Shown: positions 1-9,231 of the stretch, one piece after another
How positions within the stretch are numbered: position 1 is the first letter of the stretch
Layout of the letters: every line of letters starts with the position of its first letter
DNA from: Rhodopseudomonas palustris HaA2
Lineage (GTDB): Bacteria; Pseudomonadota; Alphaproteobacteria; Rhizobiales; Xanthobacteraceae
DNA: 64,000 bases
Direction: 5' to 3'
Assembly: GCF_000013365.1 (NCBI RefSeq)
Contig: NC_007778.1
Coordinates: 2,666,001 to 2,730,000, forward strand
The notes under the pieces: generated by a model
Told to the model about the DNA's origin: nothing
Database searches by the model: none
What the model saw: the letters and a program-made list of their open reading frames with translations, nothing else
Position numbers and translations under genes: made by a program

Positions 1-105
1 GCCAAGGCGCCGAAACGCGGCGCCAAGGTGACGAAGAAGGCGGCCAAGAAGGCGGGGACGCCCTCCGCCCAAAAGGCCAGGAAAGTCAACAAAAAGCGAG
101 CTTGA
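1..105 (+). CDS. adk: Adenylate kinase, C-terminal tail (partial)
   Basis: This is the last 34 codons of an open frame that enters from the left edge and stops with TGA at 103-105. The visible residues are almost all Lys and Ala, with a few Arg, Pro, Gly, Val, Thr and Ser. The family call is by position: adk precedes rpsM in the ribosomal operon of Rhodopseudomonas and Bradyrhizobium, and adenylate kinases there can carry a basic Lys/Ala-rich extension after the catalytic core. None of the catalytic domain is in the window, so the enzyme identity is inferred from context. The tail would be disordered and nucleic-acid-like in charge. The rpsM leader follows 187 bases downstream. Confidence 0.6.
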   Translation, partial: AKAPKRGAKVTKKAAKKAGTPSAQKARKVNKKRA

Positions 106-292
106 ACCTGGATTCGGTTGACGAACAGAAACGGAATCCTTTAATAAGGCCCGATATCCCGTCGGATAGGTTTCAGACGATGCCGGGCCCCAGAACGACC
201 GAGGGGATGGCGTCGTGTTCGCGTTTGTGAACGCCAGCCCGAGATAGCAAGAATCAGCCGGCCGGTTGCGGTCGGTGACAGGAGAGAAGTCT

Positions 293-661
293 GTGGCCCG
301 TATAGCCGGCGTGAATATCCCGACCAACAAGCGCGTGCTGATCGCGCTCCAGTACATCCATGGCATCGGCCAGAAGAACGCCGCCGAGATCATCGAGAAG
401 GTGAAGATCCCGGTGGATCGTCGCGTCAATCAGTTGAGCGACGCCGAGGTTCTTCAGATTCGCGAAGTCATCGACCGCGACTATCTGGTCGAGGGCGATC
501 TTCGTCGCGAGACCGGCATGAACATCAAGCGCCTGATGGACCTCGGCTGCTATCGCGGCCTGCGCCATCGTCGCGGTCTGCCGGTGCGTGGCCAGCGCAC
601 CCACACCAACGCCCGCACCCGCAAGGGTCCGGCGAAGGCGATCGCCGGCAAGAAGAAGTAA
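293..661 (+). CDS. rpsM: 30S ribosomal protein S13
   Basis: The protein is 122 residues, the usual S13 length, and begins (V/M)[13 protein letters not shown], the canonical S13 start. It sits in the head of the small subunit near the P site and contacts S19 and 16S rRNA. The C terminus has the expected basic tail ([19 protein letters not shown]). The GTG at 293 is chosen because the S13 consensus begins exactly there and a GGAGAG ribosome binding site lies at 281-286; an in-frame ATG at 266 would add nine unsupported residues. It is the first complete gene of the rpsM-rpsK-rpoA-rplQ set. Confidence 0.97.
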   Translation: MARIAGVNIPTNKRVLIALQYIHGIGQKNAAEIIEKVKIPVDRRVNQLSDAEVLQIREVIDRDYLVEGDLRRETGMNIKRLMDLGCYRGLRHRRGLPVRGQRTHTNARTRKGPAKAIAGKKK

Positions 662-673
662 TTTTGCGAGTAG

Positions 674-739
674 CGAACGGCGAATGGCGGGTAGGGGCTT
701 CCCCTATTCGCCGCTCGCTTTTCGCCATTCGCCGTTTCG
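674..739. repeat. Inverted repeat between rpsM and rpsK
   Basis: Arms at 674-689 and 723-739 are complementary except for one extra base (CGAACGGCGAATGGCG against CGCCATTCGCCGTTTCG), with a second small palindrome inside. The element fills most of the rpsM-rpsK spacer. It looks like a dispersed intergenic palindrome in an otherwise compact operon; no U-run follows, so it is not a classical terminator, but it could tune rpsM mRNA ends. Confidence 0.6.
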
Positions 740-790
740 GTGGAGCCGCTGGTGTTACGGCGGCGTTGAGATCACTCAGAAAGGTAGACC

Positions 791-1180
791 ATGGCTAAGG
801 AAGCCGGCCGCATTCGCCGCCGCGAGCGCAAGAACATCGCCTCTGGCATTGCGCATGTGAACTCGTCGTTCAACAACACGACCATCACCATCACCGACGC
901 GCAGGGCAATGCGATCGCCTGGTCGTCGGCCGGCACGATGGGCTTCAAGGGCTCGCGCAAGTCGACCCCCTACGCCGCGCAGGTCGCGGCCGAGGACGTC
1001 GCCAAGAAGGCGCAGGAGCACGGCATGCGCACCCTCGAAGTCGAGGTCGCCGGTCCGGGTTCGGGCCGCGAATCGGCGCTGCGCGCGCTGCAGGCGTCGG
1101 GTTTCACGGTGACCTCGATCCGTGACGTCACCACGATCCCGCACAACGGCTGCCGGCCGCGCAAGCGGCGTCGGGTCTGA
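791..1180 (+). CDS. rpsK: 30S ribosomal protein S11
   Basis: The product is 129 residues, normal for S11, with the hallmark [16 protein letters not shown] and the C-terminal [13 protein letters not shown] that binds 16S rRNA in the platform. S11 forms part of the mRNA exit region with S7 and S18. The ATG at 791 has an AGAAAGG binding site at 779-785. The gene lies 129 bases after rpsM, the gap being mostly a palindromic repeat, and 131 bases before rpoA. Confidence 0.97.
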   Translation: MAKEAGRIRRRERKNIASGIAHVNSSFNNTTITITDAQGNAIAWSSAGTMGFKGSRKSTPYAAQVAAEDVAKKAQEHGMRTLEVEVAGPGSGRESALRALQASGFTVTSIRDVTTIPHNGCRPRKRRRV

Positions 1181-1311
1181 TTTTTTCTGTCGCGGGTGGT
1201 GTCGAGCCGCCCGCGGCTTTCGATACTTTGGCGCGGATTGATCCGCAGTTTCCATCGCCAGTGACCGCGCCCTTATTTCGGCGGCGATCGACCGGCCAGG
1301 AAGGTGACACA

Positions 1312-2331
1312 GTGACGATCCAGAAGAATTGGCAAGAACTCATTCGACCGAACAAGCTGCAGGTGACTGCCGGCAGCGATGCCACCCGGTTCGCGACGCT
1401 GGTCGCCGAGCCGCTCGAGCGCGGCTTCGGCCAGACACTCGGCAACGCGCTGCGGCGCGTGCTGCTGTCGTCGCTGCAGGGCGCGGCGGTGCAGTCGGTG
1501 CACATCGACGGCGTGCTGCACGAGTTCTCCTCGATCGCCGGCGTGCGCGAGGACGTCACCGACATCGTGCTGAACATCAAGGACATCTCGCTGAAGATGC
1601 AGGGCGAAGGCCCGAAGCGGATGGTCGTCAAGAAGCAGGGGCCGGGCGTCGTCACCGCCGGTGACATCCAGACCGTCGGCGACATCGTCGTGCTCAATCC
1701 GGACCTGCAGATCTGCACCCTCGACGAGGGCGCCGAGATCCGCATGGAATTCACCGTCAACACCGGCAAGGGCTACGTCGCCGCCGAGCGCAACCGTCCG
1801 GAAGACGCGCCGATCGGCCTGATCCCGGTCGACAGCCTGTACTCTCCGGTGCGCAAGGTGTCGTACAAGGTCGAGAACACCCGCGAGGGTCAGATCCTCG
1901 ACTACGACAAGCTGACCATGACGGTCGAGACCAACGGCGCGCTGACCCCGGACGACGCGGTCGCCTTCGCCGCCCGCATCCTGCAGGACCAGCTCAACGT
2001 CTTCGTCAACTTCGAAGAGCCGCGCAAGGAAGTCACCCAGGAGATCATCCCGGATCTGGCCTTCAACCCGGCCTTCCTCAAGAAGGTGGACGAACTCGAA
2101 CTGTCGGTGCGTTCGGCGAACTGCCTGAAGAACGACAACATCGTCTACATCGGCGACCTGGTGCAGAAGTCGGAAGCCGAAATGCTCCGCACCCCGAACT
2201 TCGGCCGCAAGTCGCTGAACGAGATCAAGGAAGTGCTGGCGCAGATGGGCCTGCATCTCGGCATGGAAGTGCCGGGCTGGCCGCCGGAGAACATCGACGA
2301 GCTCGCCAAGCGCTTCGAAGATCACTACTGA
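1312..2331 (+). CDS. rpoA: DNA-directed RNA polymerase alpha subunit
   Basis: The 339-residue protein has the standard alpha subunit architecture: an N-terminal dimerisation and assembly domain (about residues 1-230, with the [16 protein letters not shown] helix) and a C-terminal domain (about 250-339, ending with [19 protein letters not shown]) that contacts UP elements and activators. GTG at 1312 is preferred since it gives the family start [18 protein letters not shown] and has AGGAAGG at 1298-1304; an in-frame extension to 1228 has no family support. Fourth gene of the ribosomal operon. Confidence 0.97.
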   Translation: MTIQKNWQELIRPNKLQVTAGSDATRFATLVAEPLERGFGQTLGNALRRVLLSSLQGAAVQSVHIDGVLHEFSSIAGVREDVTDIVLNIKDISLKMQGEGPKRMVVKKQGPGVVTAGDIQTVGDIVVLNPDLQICTLDEGAEIRMEFTVNTGKGYVAAERNRPEDAPIGLIPVDSLYSPVRKVSYKVENTREGQILDYDKLTMTVETNGALTPDDAVAFAARILQDQLNVFVNFEEPRKEVTQEIIPDLAFNPAFLKKVDELELSVRSANCLKNDNIVYIGDLVQKSEAEMLRTPNFGRKSLNEIKEVLAQMGLHLGMEVPGWPPENIDELAKRFEDHY

Positions 2332-2452
2332 GAACGACGACGGGATGGCGGACAGCGCAGGCTGTTCGCCGTTCCCGTTTCCGGGCGAACGCAGGCAGCC
2401 CACCTGCAACTCCGACGAACCGTCGGGACATTGAATTAGAGGGACTACTCAC

Positions 2453-2869
2453 ATGCGTCACGGCAAGGTTCATCGGAAGCTCAATCGCACCGCCGAGCAT
2501 CGCAAGGCGATGTTCGCCAACATGTGCGCCGCGCTGATCAAGCACGAGCAGATCGTCACCACGCTGCCGAAGGCCAAGGAATTGCGGCCGATCGTCGAGA
2601 AGCTGGTCACGCTCGGCAAGAAGGGTGGCCTCGACAAGCGCCGCCAGGCGATCAGCGAGATGCGCGACCTGGACCAGGTCCGGAAGCTGTTCGACGTTCT
2701 GGCCAAGCGCTATGCCGACCGTCAGGGCGGTTACACCCGCATCATCAAGGCCGGCTTCCGCTACGGCGACAACGCCCCGATGGCGGTGATCGAATTCGTC
2801 GACCGCGACGAAGACGCCAAGGGCAAGGATTCCGGTCCGTCCCAGGACGGCGCTGCCGAAGCGGCGTAA
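2453..2869 (+). CDS. rplQ: 50S ribosomal protein L17
   Basis: The 138-residue product starts [20 protein letters not shown], the canonical L17 opening, and lines the peptide exit tunnel region of the large subunit. The C terminus carries an Asp/Glu/Ala-rich extension of about 20 residues typical of alphaproteobacterial L17. The ATG at 2453 follows a GAGGGAC binding site. It is the last gene of the operon; a strong terminator follows 26 bases after the stop. Confidence 0.97.
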   Translation: MRHGKVHRKLNRTAEHRKAMFANMCAALIKHEQIVTTLPKAKELRPIVEKLVTLGKKGGLDKRRQAISEMRDLDQVRKLFDVLAKRYADRQGGYTRIIKAGFRYGDNAPMAVIEFVDRDEDAKGKDSGPSQDGAAEAA

Positions 2870-2895
2870 GCGGCTTCTGCAACACCCGAGTTTCC

Positions 2896-2925
2896 AAAGG
2901 CGGTGCCGCAAGGCGCCGCCTTTTT
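2896..2925 (+). terminator. Rho-independent terminator of the rpsM-rplQ operon
   Basis: A 12-base-pair stem (AAAGGCGGTGCC at 2896-2907 pairing with GGCGCCGCCTTT at 2912-2923, one G-T pair) with a GCAA loop is followed by a T tract. It closes the ribosomal operon. Confidence 0.92.
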
Positions 2926-2961
2926 CGTTGGGCGTAGGCCGCTGGGTTCGCACCACCATCG

Positions 2962-3064
2962 ACCGTCATCCCCGCGCATGCGGGGATCCAGTATGCCAGC
3001 GCGCCCGCGTTCATCACCAGCGCTCTGCAATACTGGGTCGCCCGGACAAAGCCGGGCGATGACC
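2962..3064. repeat. Palindromic intergenic repeat, GTCATCCCCGC family
   Basis: The unit starts with GTCATCCCCGCGCATGCGGGG followed by ATCCAGTA and ends with TACTGGGTCGCCCG and GCCGGGCGATGAC, so its two halves each contain a hairpin and the outer ends are complementary. A second member with the same plan lies at 51889-52002. It is a dispersed REP/BIME-like element and carries no coding signal. Confidence 0.75.
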
Positions 3065-3173
3065 TCCGAATATGCAGCAAGCGCTGCACACGAAATCGCG
3101 TCTTGCGCTCACGACCATCGCTTCCGACGTTACGTCAGCTATCGCGCCGAGCAATGTAACGAGGAGCAACCAC

Positions 3174-3968
3174 ATGCACATCAATCTCTCCGGCAAGACC
3201 GCGCTGGTCACCGGCTCGACGGCGGGCATCGGCCACGCCATCGCCAGGGGGCTCGCCGCGGCCGGCGCCGAGGTCGTGGTCAACGGCCGCAGCCAGGCCA
3301 AGGTCGACGCCGCGCAGGCCGCGATCGACAAGGCGGTGCCGGGCGCCAAGCTGTGCGGCGTCGCCGCCGATGTCTCCACCGCGGAGGGCTGCGCCGCGCT
3401 GCTGGTCGCGATTCCGCGCGTCGACATCCTGATCAACAATGCCGGCATCTTCGAACCGAAGGGCTTCTTCGACATTCCGGACGCCGACTGGCAGCGCTTC
3501 TTCGACGTCAATGTGATGAGCGGCGTGCGGCTGTCGCGCGGCTACATGCCGGGGATGCTCGAGCGTAATTGGGGCCGCATCGTCTTCATCGCCTCGGAAT
3601 CCGCGCTCATGATTCCGAAGGAGATGATCCACTACGGCATGACCAAGACCGCGCAGCTCTCGGTGTCGCGCGGCCTCGCGGAGATGACCCGCGGCACCGC
3701 GGTGACGGTCAATGCGGTGATGCCGGGACCGACGATGAGCGAAGGCGTGCAGACCTTCGTCGCCGATCTGGCCAAGCAGAACGGCCAGTCGGAGGCCGAG
3801 GCGGCGGCCAATTTCGTCAAGCAGCATCGCCCCGGCTCACTGATCCAGCGCTTCGCTACCGTCGAGGAGATCGCCAACATGGTGGTCTATGTCAGCTCCA
3901 AGGAAGCCTCCGCCACCAACGGCGCCGCGCTGCGCGCCGAAGGCGGGCTCTTGCAGACGATCGCGTAG
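3174..3968 (+). CDS. Short-chain dehydrogenase/reductase
   Basis: The 264-residue protein is a classical SDR with one Rossmann fold. The nucleotide-binding motif TGSTAGIG is near residues 13-20, the NNAG motif near 88-91, and the catalytic YGMTK (Tyr-x-x-x-Lys) preceded by the active-site Ser in FIASESA. It should oxidise or reduce a hydroxyl/carbonyl with NAD(P). The substrate cannot be read from sequence. ATG 3174 is chosen for the GAGGAG site at 3161-3166 and because MHINLSGKTALVTG is the usual SDR opening; an upstream in-frame ATG (3072) would add an atypical 34-residue leader. It stands alone, flanked by repeats on both sides. Confidence 0.9.
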   Translation: MHINLSGKTALVTGSTAGIGHAIARGLAAAGAEVVVNGRSQAKVDAAQAAIDKAVPGAKLCGVAADVSTAEGCAALLVAIPRVDILINNAGIFEPKGFFDIPDADWQRFFDVNVMSGVRLSRGYMPGMLERNWGRIVFIASESALMIPKEMIHYGMTKTAQLSVSRGLAEMTRGTAVTVNAVMPGPTMSEGVQTFVADLAKQNGQSEAEAAANFVKQHRPGSLIQRFATVEEIANMVVYVSSKEASATNGAALRAEGGLLQTIA

Positions 3969-4004
3969 TTCGTCGAGCTTAGTTCATTGTCTCAGTGCTC
4001 GGCT

Positions 4005-4184
4005 CGCCCTCACTCCAACCCTCTCCCGCAAGCGGGAGAGGGGGCGCGTTGCCGCTTGGATAAGCGCATTGGGCCGAACAAACTCCGCTCGCGATGACGA
4101 GTCTGAATCGCATTGGTCCGCGGCCCGCACAGCACGCACAGCCTGCTCCCTCTCCCGCTTGCGGGAGAGGGGTGGGGTGAGGGC
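4005..4184. repeat. Palindromic intergenic repeat, CCTCTCCCGC family
   Basis: Outer arms GCCCTCACTCC and GGGGTGAGGGC are complementary, and each half contains a CTCTCCCGC-AAGCGGGAGAG hairpin. Related members are at 6843-7022 and 36369-36503. The element fills the convergent gap between the SDR gene and the quinone oxidoreductase gene. Confidence 0.75.
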
Positions 4185-4207
4185 GACGCGGGCACGGCGC
4201 GCGCCGA

Positions 4208-5221
4208 CTACCACCCCTCCAGCACGATCTTGCCGACCGATTTGCCGCTCTCCAGCAGCGCGTGGGCGCGTCTCAAATTCGCGGCATTGATCGTCCCGAA
4301 GGTCTGGTCGAGCGTGGTGCGCAGCACGCCGGCGTCGATCAGGTCTGCGACTTCGTTCAACAGGTCGTGCTGCGCGATCATGTCGGGCGTGGTGTAGGTC
4401 GAGCGCGCGAACATCGCCTCCCAATGCAGCGACGCCGATTTCGGCTTCAGCAGCATCGGGTTCAGCGTCGCCGGGTCGTCGATCAGCGCCACCTTGCCCT
4501 GGGGCGCCAGGATCTCGACCAGCGCCGGGAAATGCTGATCGGTGTTGGTGAGGCTGGCGATCAGCGCCACCGGCGGCAGCTTCAAGGCGTCGATCTGCGG
4601 CTGCATCGCCCGGCTGTGATCGATCACCGCATCGGCGCCGAGCTCGCGGCACCAGGCCTGCGTCTGCGGCCGCGACGCGGTCGCCACCACGGTCAGCGCG
4701 GTGAGCCGGCGCGCCAGCTGGATCAGGATCGAGCCGACGCCGCCGGCGCCGCCGGTGATCAGCAGCGTGCGCGGGTCGTGCGCCTTGCCGGGCCGCACGC
4801 CGAGCCGGTCGAACAGCAGTTCCCACGCGGTAATCGAGGTCAGCGGCAGCGCCGCCGCCTGCGCGAACGACAGTGTCGTCGGCTTGCGGCCGACGATGCG
4901 CTCGTCGACCAGATGCAATTCGGCATTGGTGCCCTGGCGGCCGATCGAACCGGCGTAGAACACCTCGTCGCCGGGCCGGAACAGCGTCACCTCGCTGCCC
5001 ACGGACTCGACCACGCCGGCGGCGTCGTAGCCCAGAATCTTGATCTGGCCGGCCGGCGGCGCGGCGCGCTTGCGGACCTTGAAGTCGACCGGATTGACCG
5101 AGATCGCCTTCACGGCGACGCGCAGGTCGCGCGGGCCTGGCTCCGGCCTGGCGACGTCGACATCGATCAGCGCGTCGGCGTCGTCGATCGGGAGGGATTT
5201 GGCGTAGCCTACGGCCTTCAT
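4208..5221 (-). CDS. NADPH:quinone reductase-like medium-chain dehydrogenase
   Basis: The 337-residue protein belongs to the zinc-independent quinone oxidoreductase branch of the medium-chain alcohol dehydrogenase superfamily. An N-terminal GroES-like domain (VDFKVRKRAAPP, then GYDAAGVVESVGSEV) is followed by a Rossmann domain with GGAGGVGSILIQLA. The structural and catalytic zinc cysteines of true alcohol dehydrogenases are not evident. It probably reduces quinones or enones with NADPH in the cytoplasm. The start at 5221 gives MKAVGYAKSLP, the family opening. It is divergent from the HtrA-type protease gene. Confidence 0.87.
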   Translation of the reverse strand: MKAVGYAKSLPIDDADALIDVDVARPEPGPRDLRVAVKAISVNPVDFKVRKRAAPPAGQIKILGYDAAGVVESVGSEVTLFRPGDEVFYAGSIGRQGTNAELHLVDERIVGRKPTTLSFAQAAALPLTSITAWELLFDRLGVRPGKAHDPRTLLITGGAGGVGSILIQLARRLTALTVVATASRPQTQAWCRELGADAVIDHSRAMQPQIDALKLPPVALIASLTNTDQHFPALVEILAPQGKVALIDDPATLNPMLLKPKSASLHWEAMFARSTYTTPDMIAQHDLLNEVADLIDAGVLRTTLDQTFGTINAANLRRAHALLESGKSVGKIVLEGW

Positions 5222-5279
5222 GAACGGTGCTCCTGTGCTGACGGCGCTTGCGTCCTCTAGGTGTCACGCCCCCGGTCAA

Positions 5280-5309
5280 TTGCAAGCGTCGCGGCCGGCG
5301 AGGTATAGT
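5280..5309 (+). promoter_or_regulatory. Candidate sigma-70 promoter of the protease gene
   Basis: TTGCAA at 5280-5285 and TATAGT at 5304-5309 are separated by 18 bases in the divergent intergenic region, about 124 bases ahead of the protease start. The match is moderate and no start site is known. Confidence 0.4.
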
Positions 5310-5432
5310 GCCCACACGCATGATTGACCTGCCGGCGCTGCGCCGGAAGGCTACAATCCGCCGCTTTTGACCGCTTCGATTCGCGCAGGCTGCGTCGATC
5401 ACGCGGCCGCTTCAACTCTGGAACATCGCCTC

Positions 5433-6824
5433 ATGTCCGCTGTCCGCATCTTCACGGCCGTCCTGCTCTCGCTCGCGGCGTCGGCCCCGGCGACCGCGCA
5501 GGAGCGGCGGCTGCCGGCGTCGCAGGCCGAGATCAAGCTCAGCTACGCGCCGATCGTGCAGCACGCGCAGCCGGCGGTGGTGAACGTCTACGCCGCCAAG
5601 GTGGTGCAGAACCGCAATCCGCTCTTGGAAGACCCGATCTTCCGCCGCTTCTTCGGCGGCGGCCCGCAGCCCGAGCAGATCCAGCGCTCGCTCGGAAGCG
5701 GCGTGATGGTCGATCCGTCGGGCCTCGTCGTCACCAACAATCACGTCATCGACGGCGCCGATCAGGTCAAGGTCGCGCTCGCCGACAAGCGCGAGTTCGA
5801 GGCCGAGATCGTGCTGAAGGACAGCCGCACCGATCTCGCGGTGCTGCGCCTCAAGGATACCAGGGAGAAATTCGCCACCCTCGAACTGGCCAATTCGGAC
5901 GAGCTGCTGGTCGGCGATCTGGTGCTGGCGTTGGGCAATCCGTTCGGCGTCGGCCAGACCGTGACGCACGGCATCGTCTCGGCGCTGGCGCGCACCCAGG
6001 TCGGCATCACCGACTATCAGTTCTTCATCCAGACCGACGCGGCGATCAATCCCGGCAATTCCGGCGGCGCGCTGGTCGACATGACCGGCAAGCTGGTCGG
6101 CATCAACACCGCGATCTTTTCGCGCTCCGGCGGCTCGCAGGGCATCGGCTTCGCGATCCCGACCAACATGGTGCGGGTGGTGATCGCCTCGGCCAAGAGC
6201 GGCGGCAAGGCGGTGAAGCGGCCGTGGCTCGGCGCGCGGCTGCAGGCGGTGACGCCGGAGATCGCCGAGACGCTCGGTCTGAAGCGGCCCAGCGGCGCGC
6301 TGGTGGCGAGCGTCACCAAGGGCAGCCCGTCCGACAAGGCGGGGCTGAGACTGTCCGATCTGATCGTCGGGGTCGACGGCTTTGCGATCGATGATCCCAA
6401 CGCGTTCGACTATCGCTTCGCCACCCGCCCGCTCGGCGGCACCGCGCAGATCGACGTGCAGCGCGGCGGCAAGCCGCTCAAGCTCAGCATCACGCTGGAG
6501 ACCGCGCCGGACACCGGCCGCGACGAGATCGTGCTGACCGCGCGCTCGCCGTTCCAGGGTGCCAGGATCGCCAACATCTCGCCGGCGATCGCCGACGACC
6601 TGCGGCTCGACCCCAGCGTCGAGGGCGTGGTCGTGACCGATCTCGCCGACGGCGCCACCGCGGCGAGCGTCGGTTTCCAGAAGGGCGACATCATCGTCGC
6701 GGTCAACAACAAGCGCATCGGCAAGACCAGCGACCTCGAACGCATCACCAACGAGTCGTTCCGCCTGTGGCGCATCACCGTCGTTCGCGGCGGCCAGCAG
6801 ATCAACGTCACGCTCGGCGGATGA
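5433..6824 (+). CDS. DegP/HtrA-type periplasmic serine protease
   Basis: The 463-residue protein begins with a Sec signal peptide (MSAVRIFTAVLLSLAASAPATAQ, cut after AQ). The trypsin-like domain carries the triad His104 (NNHV), Asp134 (TDLAVLRL) and Ser210 (GNSGG). Two PDZ domains follow, at roughly 255-350 and 370-463. It should degrade or hold misfolded envelope proteins. ATG 5433 is chosen because it begins the signal peptide; an in-frame ATG at 5367 would put 22 hydrophilic residues in front of it. Whether it is DegP, DegQ or DegS-like is left open; two PDZ domains favour DegP/DegQ. Confidence 0.93.
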   Translation: MSAVRIFTAVLLSLAASAPATAQERRLPASQAEIKLSYAPIVQHAQPAVVNVYAAKVVQNRNPLLEDPIFRRFFGGGPQPEQIQRSLGSGVMVDPSGLVVTNNHVIDGADQVKVALADKREFEAEIVLKDSRTDLAVLRLKDTREKFATLELANSDELLVGDLVLALGNPFGVGQTVTHGIVSALARTQVGITDYQFFIQTDAAINPGNSGGALVDMTGKLVGINTAIFSRSGGSQGIGFAIPTNMVRVVIASAKSGGKAVKRPWLGARLQAVTPEIAETLGLKRPSGALVASVTKGSPSDKAGLRLSDLIVGVDGFAIDDPNAFDYRFATRPLGGTAQIDVQRGGKPLKLSITLETAPDTGRDEIVLTARSPFQGARIANISPAIADDLRLDPSVEGVVVTDLADGATAASVGFQKGDIIVAVNNKRIGKTSDLERITNESFRLWRITVVRGGQQINVTLGG

Positions 6825-6842
6825 GCACGACCGCAGCGCTGC

Positions 6843-7022
6843 TCCCAACCTCTCCCCGCGCGCGGGGAGAGGTCGCCCGGCGTAGCGTCAGCGAAGCCGG
6901 GCGGGTGAGGGGGCGCTTCAGCAAGGCCGAGCTTTTGTGTCTGATCCAAGCCGAGCCGCTCGGCCTCGTGGAGACGCCCCCTCATCCCACCCTTCTCCCC
7001 GCACGCGGGGAGAAGGAGCAGG
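6843..7022. repeat. Palindromic intergenic repeat, CCTCTCCCCGC family
   Basis: The two ends carry CCTCTCCCCGCGCGCGGGGAG-type and CTCCCCGCACGCGGGGAG-type hairpins, with GAGGGGGCG and CGCCCCCTC arms between them. It fills the gap between the protease gene and rarA and ends about 30 bases before the rarA start. Same broad family as 4005-4184 and 36369-36503. Confidence 0.7.
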
Positions 7023-7053
7023 CGGTGCGTGGGGAAAGGGAGCGGGCCAGACG

Positions 7054-8388
7054 ATGAGTCCCAAGCGCCCGACGCCATCGTCCAATCTGTTCGCTGCCGC
7101 CGGCCTCGAGCGTGAGGCGCCGCGGCCGTTGCCGGATCGGCTGCGGCCGCGCGTGCTCGCCGACGTCGTCGGCCAGGACCACATCCTCGGCCCCGACGGC
7201 GCGCTGACGCGGATGCTGGCGACGCGGACGCTCGGCTCGCTGGTGTTCTGGGGCCCGCCCGGCACCGGCAAGACCACCGTCGCGCGGCTGCTGGCCGACG
7301 CCACCGAGCTGCATTTCGAGCAGATCTCCGCGGTGTTCTCCGGCGTCGCCGATCTGAAAAAAGTGTTCGACGCCGCCCGCGCGCGCCGCGAGATGGGCCG
7401 CGGCACGCTGCTGTTCGTCGACGAGGTACATCGCTTCAACAAGGCGCAGCAGGACTCGTTTCTGCCGGTGATGGAAGACGGCACCGTGGTGCTGGTCGGC
7501 GCGACGACGGAGAACCCGTCGTTCGAGCTCAACGCGGCGCTTCTCTCACGCGCGCGCGTGCTGGTGTTCCAGTCGCTCGATGCCGCGGCAATCGAGAAAC
7601 TGTTCGCCCATGCGGAAGCGGCCGAGGGCCGGAAGCTGCCGCTCGATGCCGAGGCGCGCGCGGTGCTGGTGCGGATGGCCGATGGCGACGGCCGCGCCTC
7701 GCTGACGCTGGCCGAAGAGGTCTGGCGCTCGGCGCGCGACGGCGAGATCTTCAATGCCGCGCAGTTGCAGGACATCCTGCAGCGTCGCGCGCCGATCTAC
7801 GACAAATCCGCCGACGGCCACTACAACCTGATCTCGGCACTGCATAAATCGGTGCGCGGCTCCGATCCGGACGCGGCGCTGTACTATCTGTGCCGGATGT
7901 TCGACGCCGGCGAGGACCCGCTGTTCCTGGCGCGGCGCGTGGTGCGGATGGCGGTCGAGGACATCGGGCTGGCCGATCCGCAGGCGCTGGTGATCTGCAA
8001 TGCCGCCAAGGACGCCTACGACTTCCTCGGCTCGCCCGAGGGCGAACTCGCGATCGCGCAGGCGGTGATCTATCTCGCCACCGCGCCGAAATCCAACGCC
8101 GCCTACACCGCCTACAAGGCCGCGATGCGCGCGGCGAAGCAGGGCGGCTCGCTGCTGCCGCCCAAGCACATCCTCAACGCCCCGACCGGGCTGATGAAGT
8201 CCGAAGGCTATGGCGGCGGCTACCAATACGACCACGACACGCCCGAGGGCTTCTCCGGCCAGGAGTATTTCCCCGACGCGCTCGGCCACCAGACGTTTTA
8301 CGATCCCCCCGACCGCGGCTTCGAACGCGAGATCCGCAAGCGGCTGGACTATTGGGCGAAGCTGCGCGCGGCGAAGGACAACTCGTAG
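7054..8388 (+). CDS. rarA: Replication-associated recombination protein A
   Basis: The 444-residue AAA+ ATPase (RarA/MgsA, homolog of Mgs1 and WRNIP1) acts at stalled replication forks. It has Walker A GPPGTGKTT near residue 67, Walker B LLFVDEVHRF, sensor 1 ATTENPSFELN, and the C-terminal tetramerisation region ending SEGYGGGYQYDHDTPEGFSGQ, all characteristic of RarA. Start ATG 7054 follows GGGGAAAGGG; longer in-frame starts would run into the upstream repeat. The TAG stop lies inside a palindromic repeat that begins at 8385. Confidence 0.94.
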   Translation: MSPKRPTPSSNLFAAAGLEREAPRPLPDRLRPRVLADVVGQDHILGPDGALTRMLATRTLGSLVFWGPPGTGKTTVARLLADATELHFEQISAVFSGVADLKKVFDAARARREMGRGTLLFVDEVHRFNKAQQDSFLPVMEDGTVVLVGATTENPSFELNAALLSRARVLVFQSLDAAAIEKLFAHAEAAEGRKLPLDAEARAVLVRMADGDGRASLTLAEEVWRSARDGEIFNAAQLQDILQRRAPIYDKSADGHYNLISALHKSVRGSDPDAALYYLCRMFDAGEDPLFLARRVVRMAVEDIGLADPQALVICNAAKDAYDFLGSPEGELAIAQAVIYLATAPKSNAAYTAYKAAMRAAKQGGSLLPPKHILNAPTGLMKSEGYGGGYQYDHDTPEGFSGQEYFPDALGHQTFYDPPDRGFEREIRKRLDYWAKLRAAKDNS

Positions 8389-8478
8389 GGTGGGTTAGGC
8401 GCTCTTGCGCCGTAACCCACCGTCCTCGCGCGGAGAGATGAGTCGGTGGGTTACGCGCTGCGCGCGAACCCACCCTAC
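8385..8478. repeat. Palindromic repeat, GTAGGGTGGGTTA family
   Basis: The ends GTAGGGTGGGTTA and AACCCACCCTAC are complementary and enclose two smaller hairpins (GGCGC-TTGCGCC; GCGCTGCGCGC). It starts three bases before the end of rarA, so its TAG serves as the rarA stop codon. Related units with GTAGGGCGG(G/A)T(T/A)A ends are at 14228-14325, 15376-15461 and 15506-15594. Confidence 0.8.
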
Positions 8479-8526
8479 AGACTGAAGACTGCGCGGCCGC
8501 ACCGGAATGACCGCGCGGGGGGCGAA

Positions 8527-9231
8527 CTACCCCGCCTGCCGCTTCGCGGCCGGCTCTTCGTCGAACCCGACGAACACCGCCGCTTCGCTGACCGGCTTGC
8601 GCTCCGACACCACCGCGTTGGCGGGAAACGTCTCGTCCGGCCAGCCGAGCGCGATCGCCTTCATGATGATCTGATCGTCGGCGATGCCGGCGTGTTCGCG
8701 CACCACCGGCGACTGCATGATGCCCTGGCTGTTGATGACGCAGCCGAGCCCGCGCGACCAGGCGGCGTTGACCAGCGCGGTCGTCACCGCGCCGCAATCG
8801 AACGGCGTGTCGTCGCTGCCGTCGAGCACGCGGTCGTAGGTGACGATGATGCACACCGGTGCGTCGAACTGGCGGAAGCCGCGCAGCACCCAGTCCTGCC
8901 GCGCGTCCTTGTCGTCGCGCGCGATTCCCATCGCGCTGAACAGCTGCTTGGCGACGCCGACCTGGCGGTCGCGATGCGCGCCCGCGAACGGCTGCCCAAT
9001 GCGGAATTCGCGGCTGTGCGGCACGCCGGCCAGATTGCGCTCGGTGTTGCCGGCGCGGATCCGGTTCAGCGGCTCGCCGGTGATGACATAGAAATTCCAC
9101 GGCTGGGTGTTCATCGACGACGGCGCGCGCATCGCCAGCGTCAGGATTTCCTCGATCAACTGTTTCGGCACGGGATCGGGCTTGTATCCGCGAATGCTGC
9201 GGCGACCGAGGACGACGTCATCGAACTGCAT
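8527..9231 (-). CDS. Nitroreductase-family flavoprotein
   Basis: The 234-residue protein is an FMN-dependent nitroreductase: it starts MQFDDVVLGRRSIRGYKPDPVP, where RRSIR is the FMN-phosphate binding signature, followed by AMRAPSSMNTQPW. A late segment (ALVNAAWSRGLGCVINSQG) matches the second FMN contact. It should reduce nitro compounds or related oxidants with NAD(P)H in the cytoplasm. ATG 9231 is preferred over an in-frame GTG at 9249 because a GGGGGA site precedes it. Monocistronic, convergent with rarA across a repeat. Confidence 0.88.
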   Translation of the reverse strand: MQFDDVVLGRRSIRGYKPDPVPKQLIEEILTLAMRAPSSMNTQPWNFYVITGEPLNRIRAGNTERNLAGVPHSREFRIGQPFAGAHRDRQVGVAKQLFSAMGIARDDKDARQDWVLRGFRQFDAPVCIIVTYDRVLDGSDDTPFDCGAVTTALVNAAWSRGLGCVINSQGIMQSPVVREHAGIADDQIIMKAIALGWPDETFPANAVVSERKPVSEAAVFVGFDEEPAAKRQAG

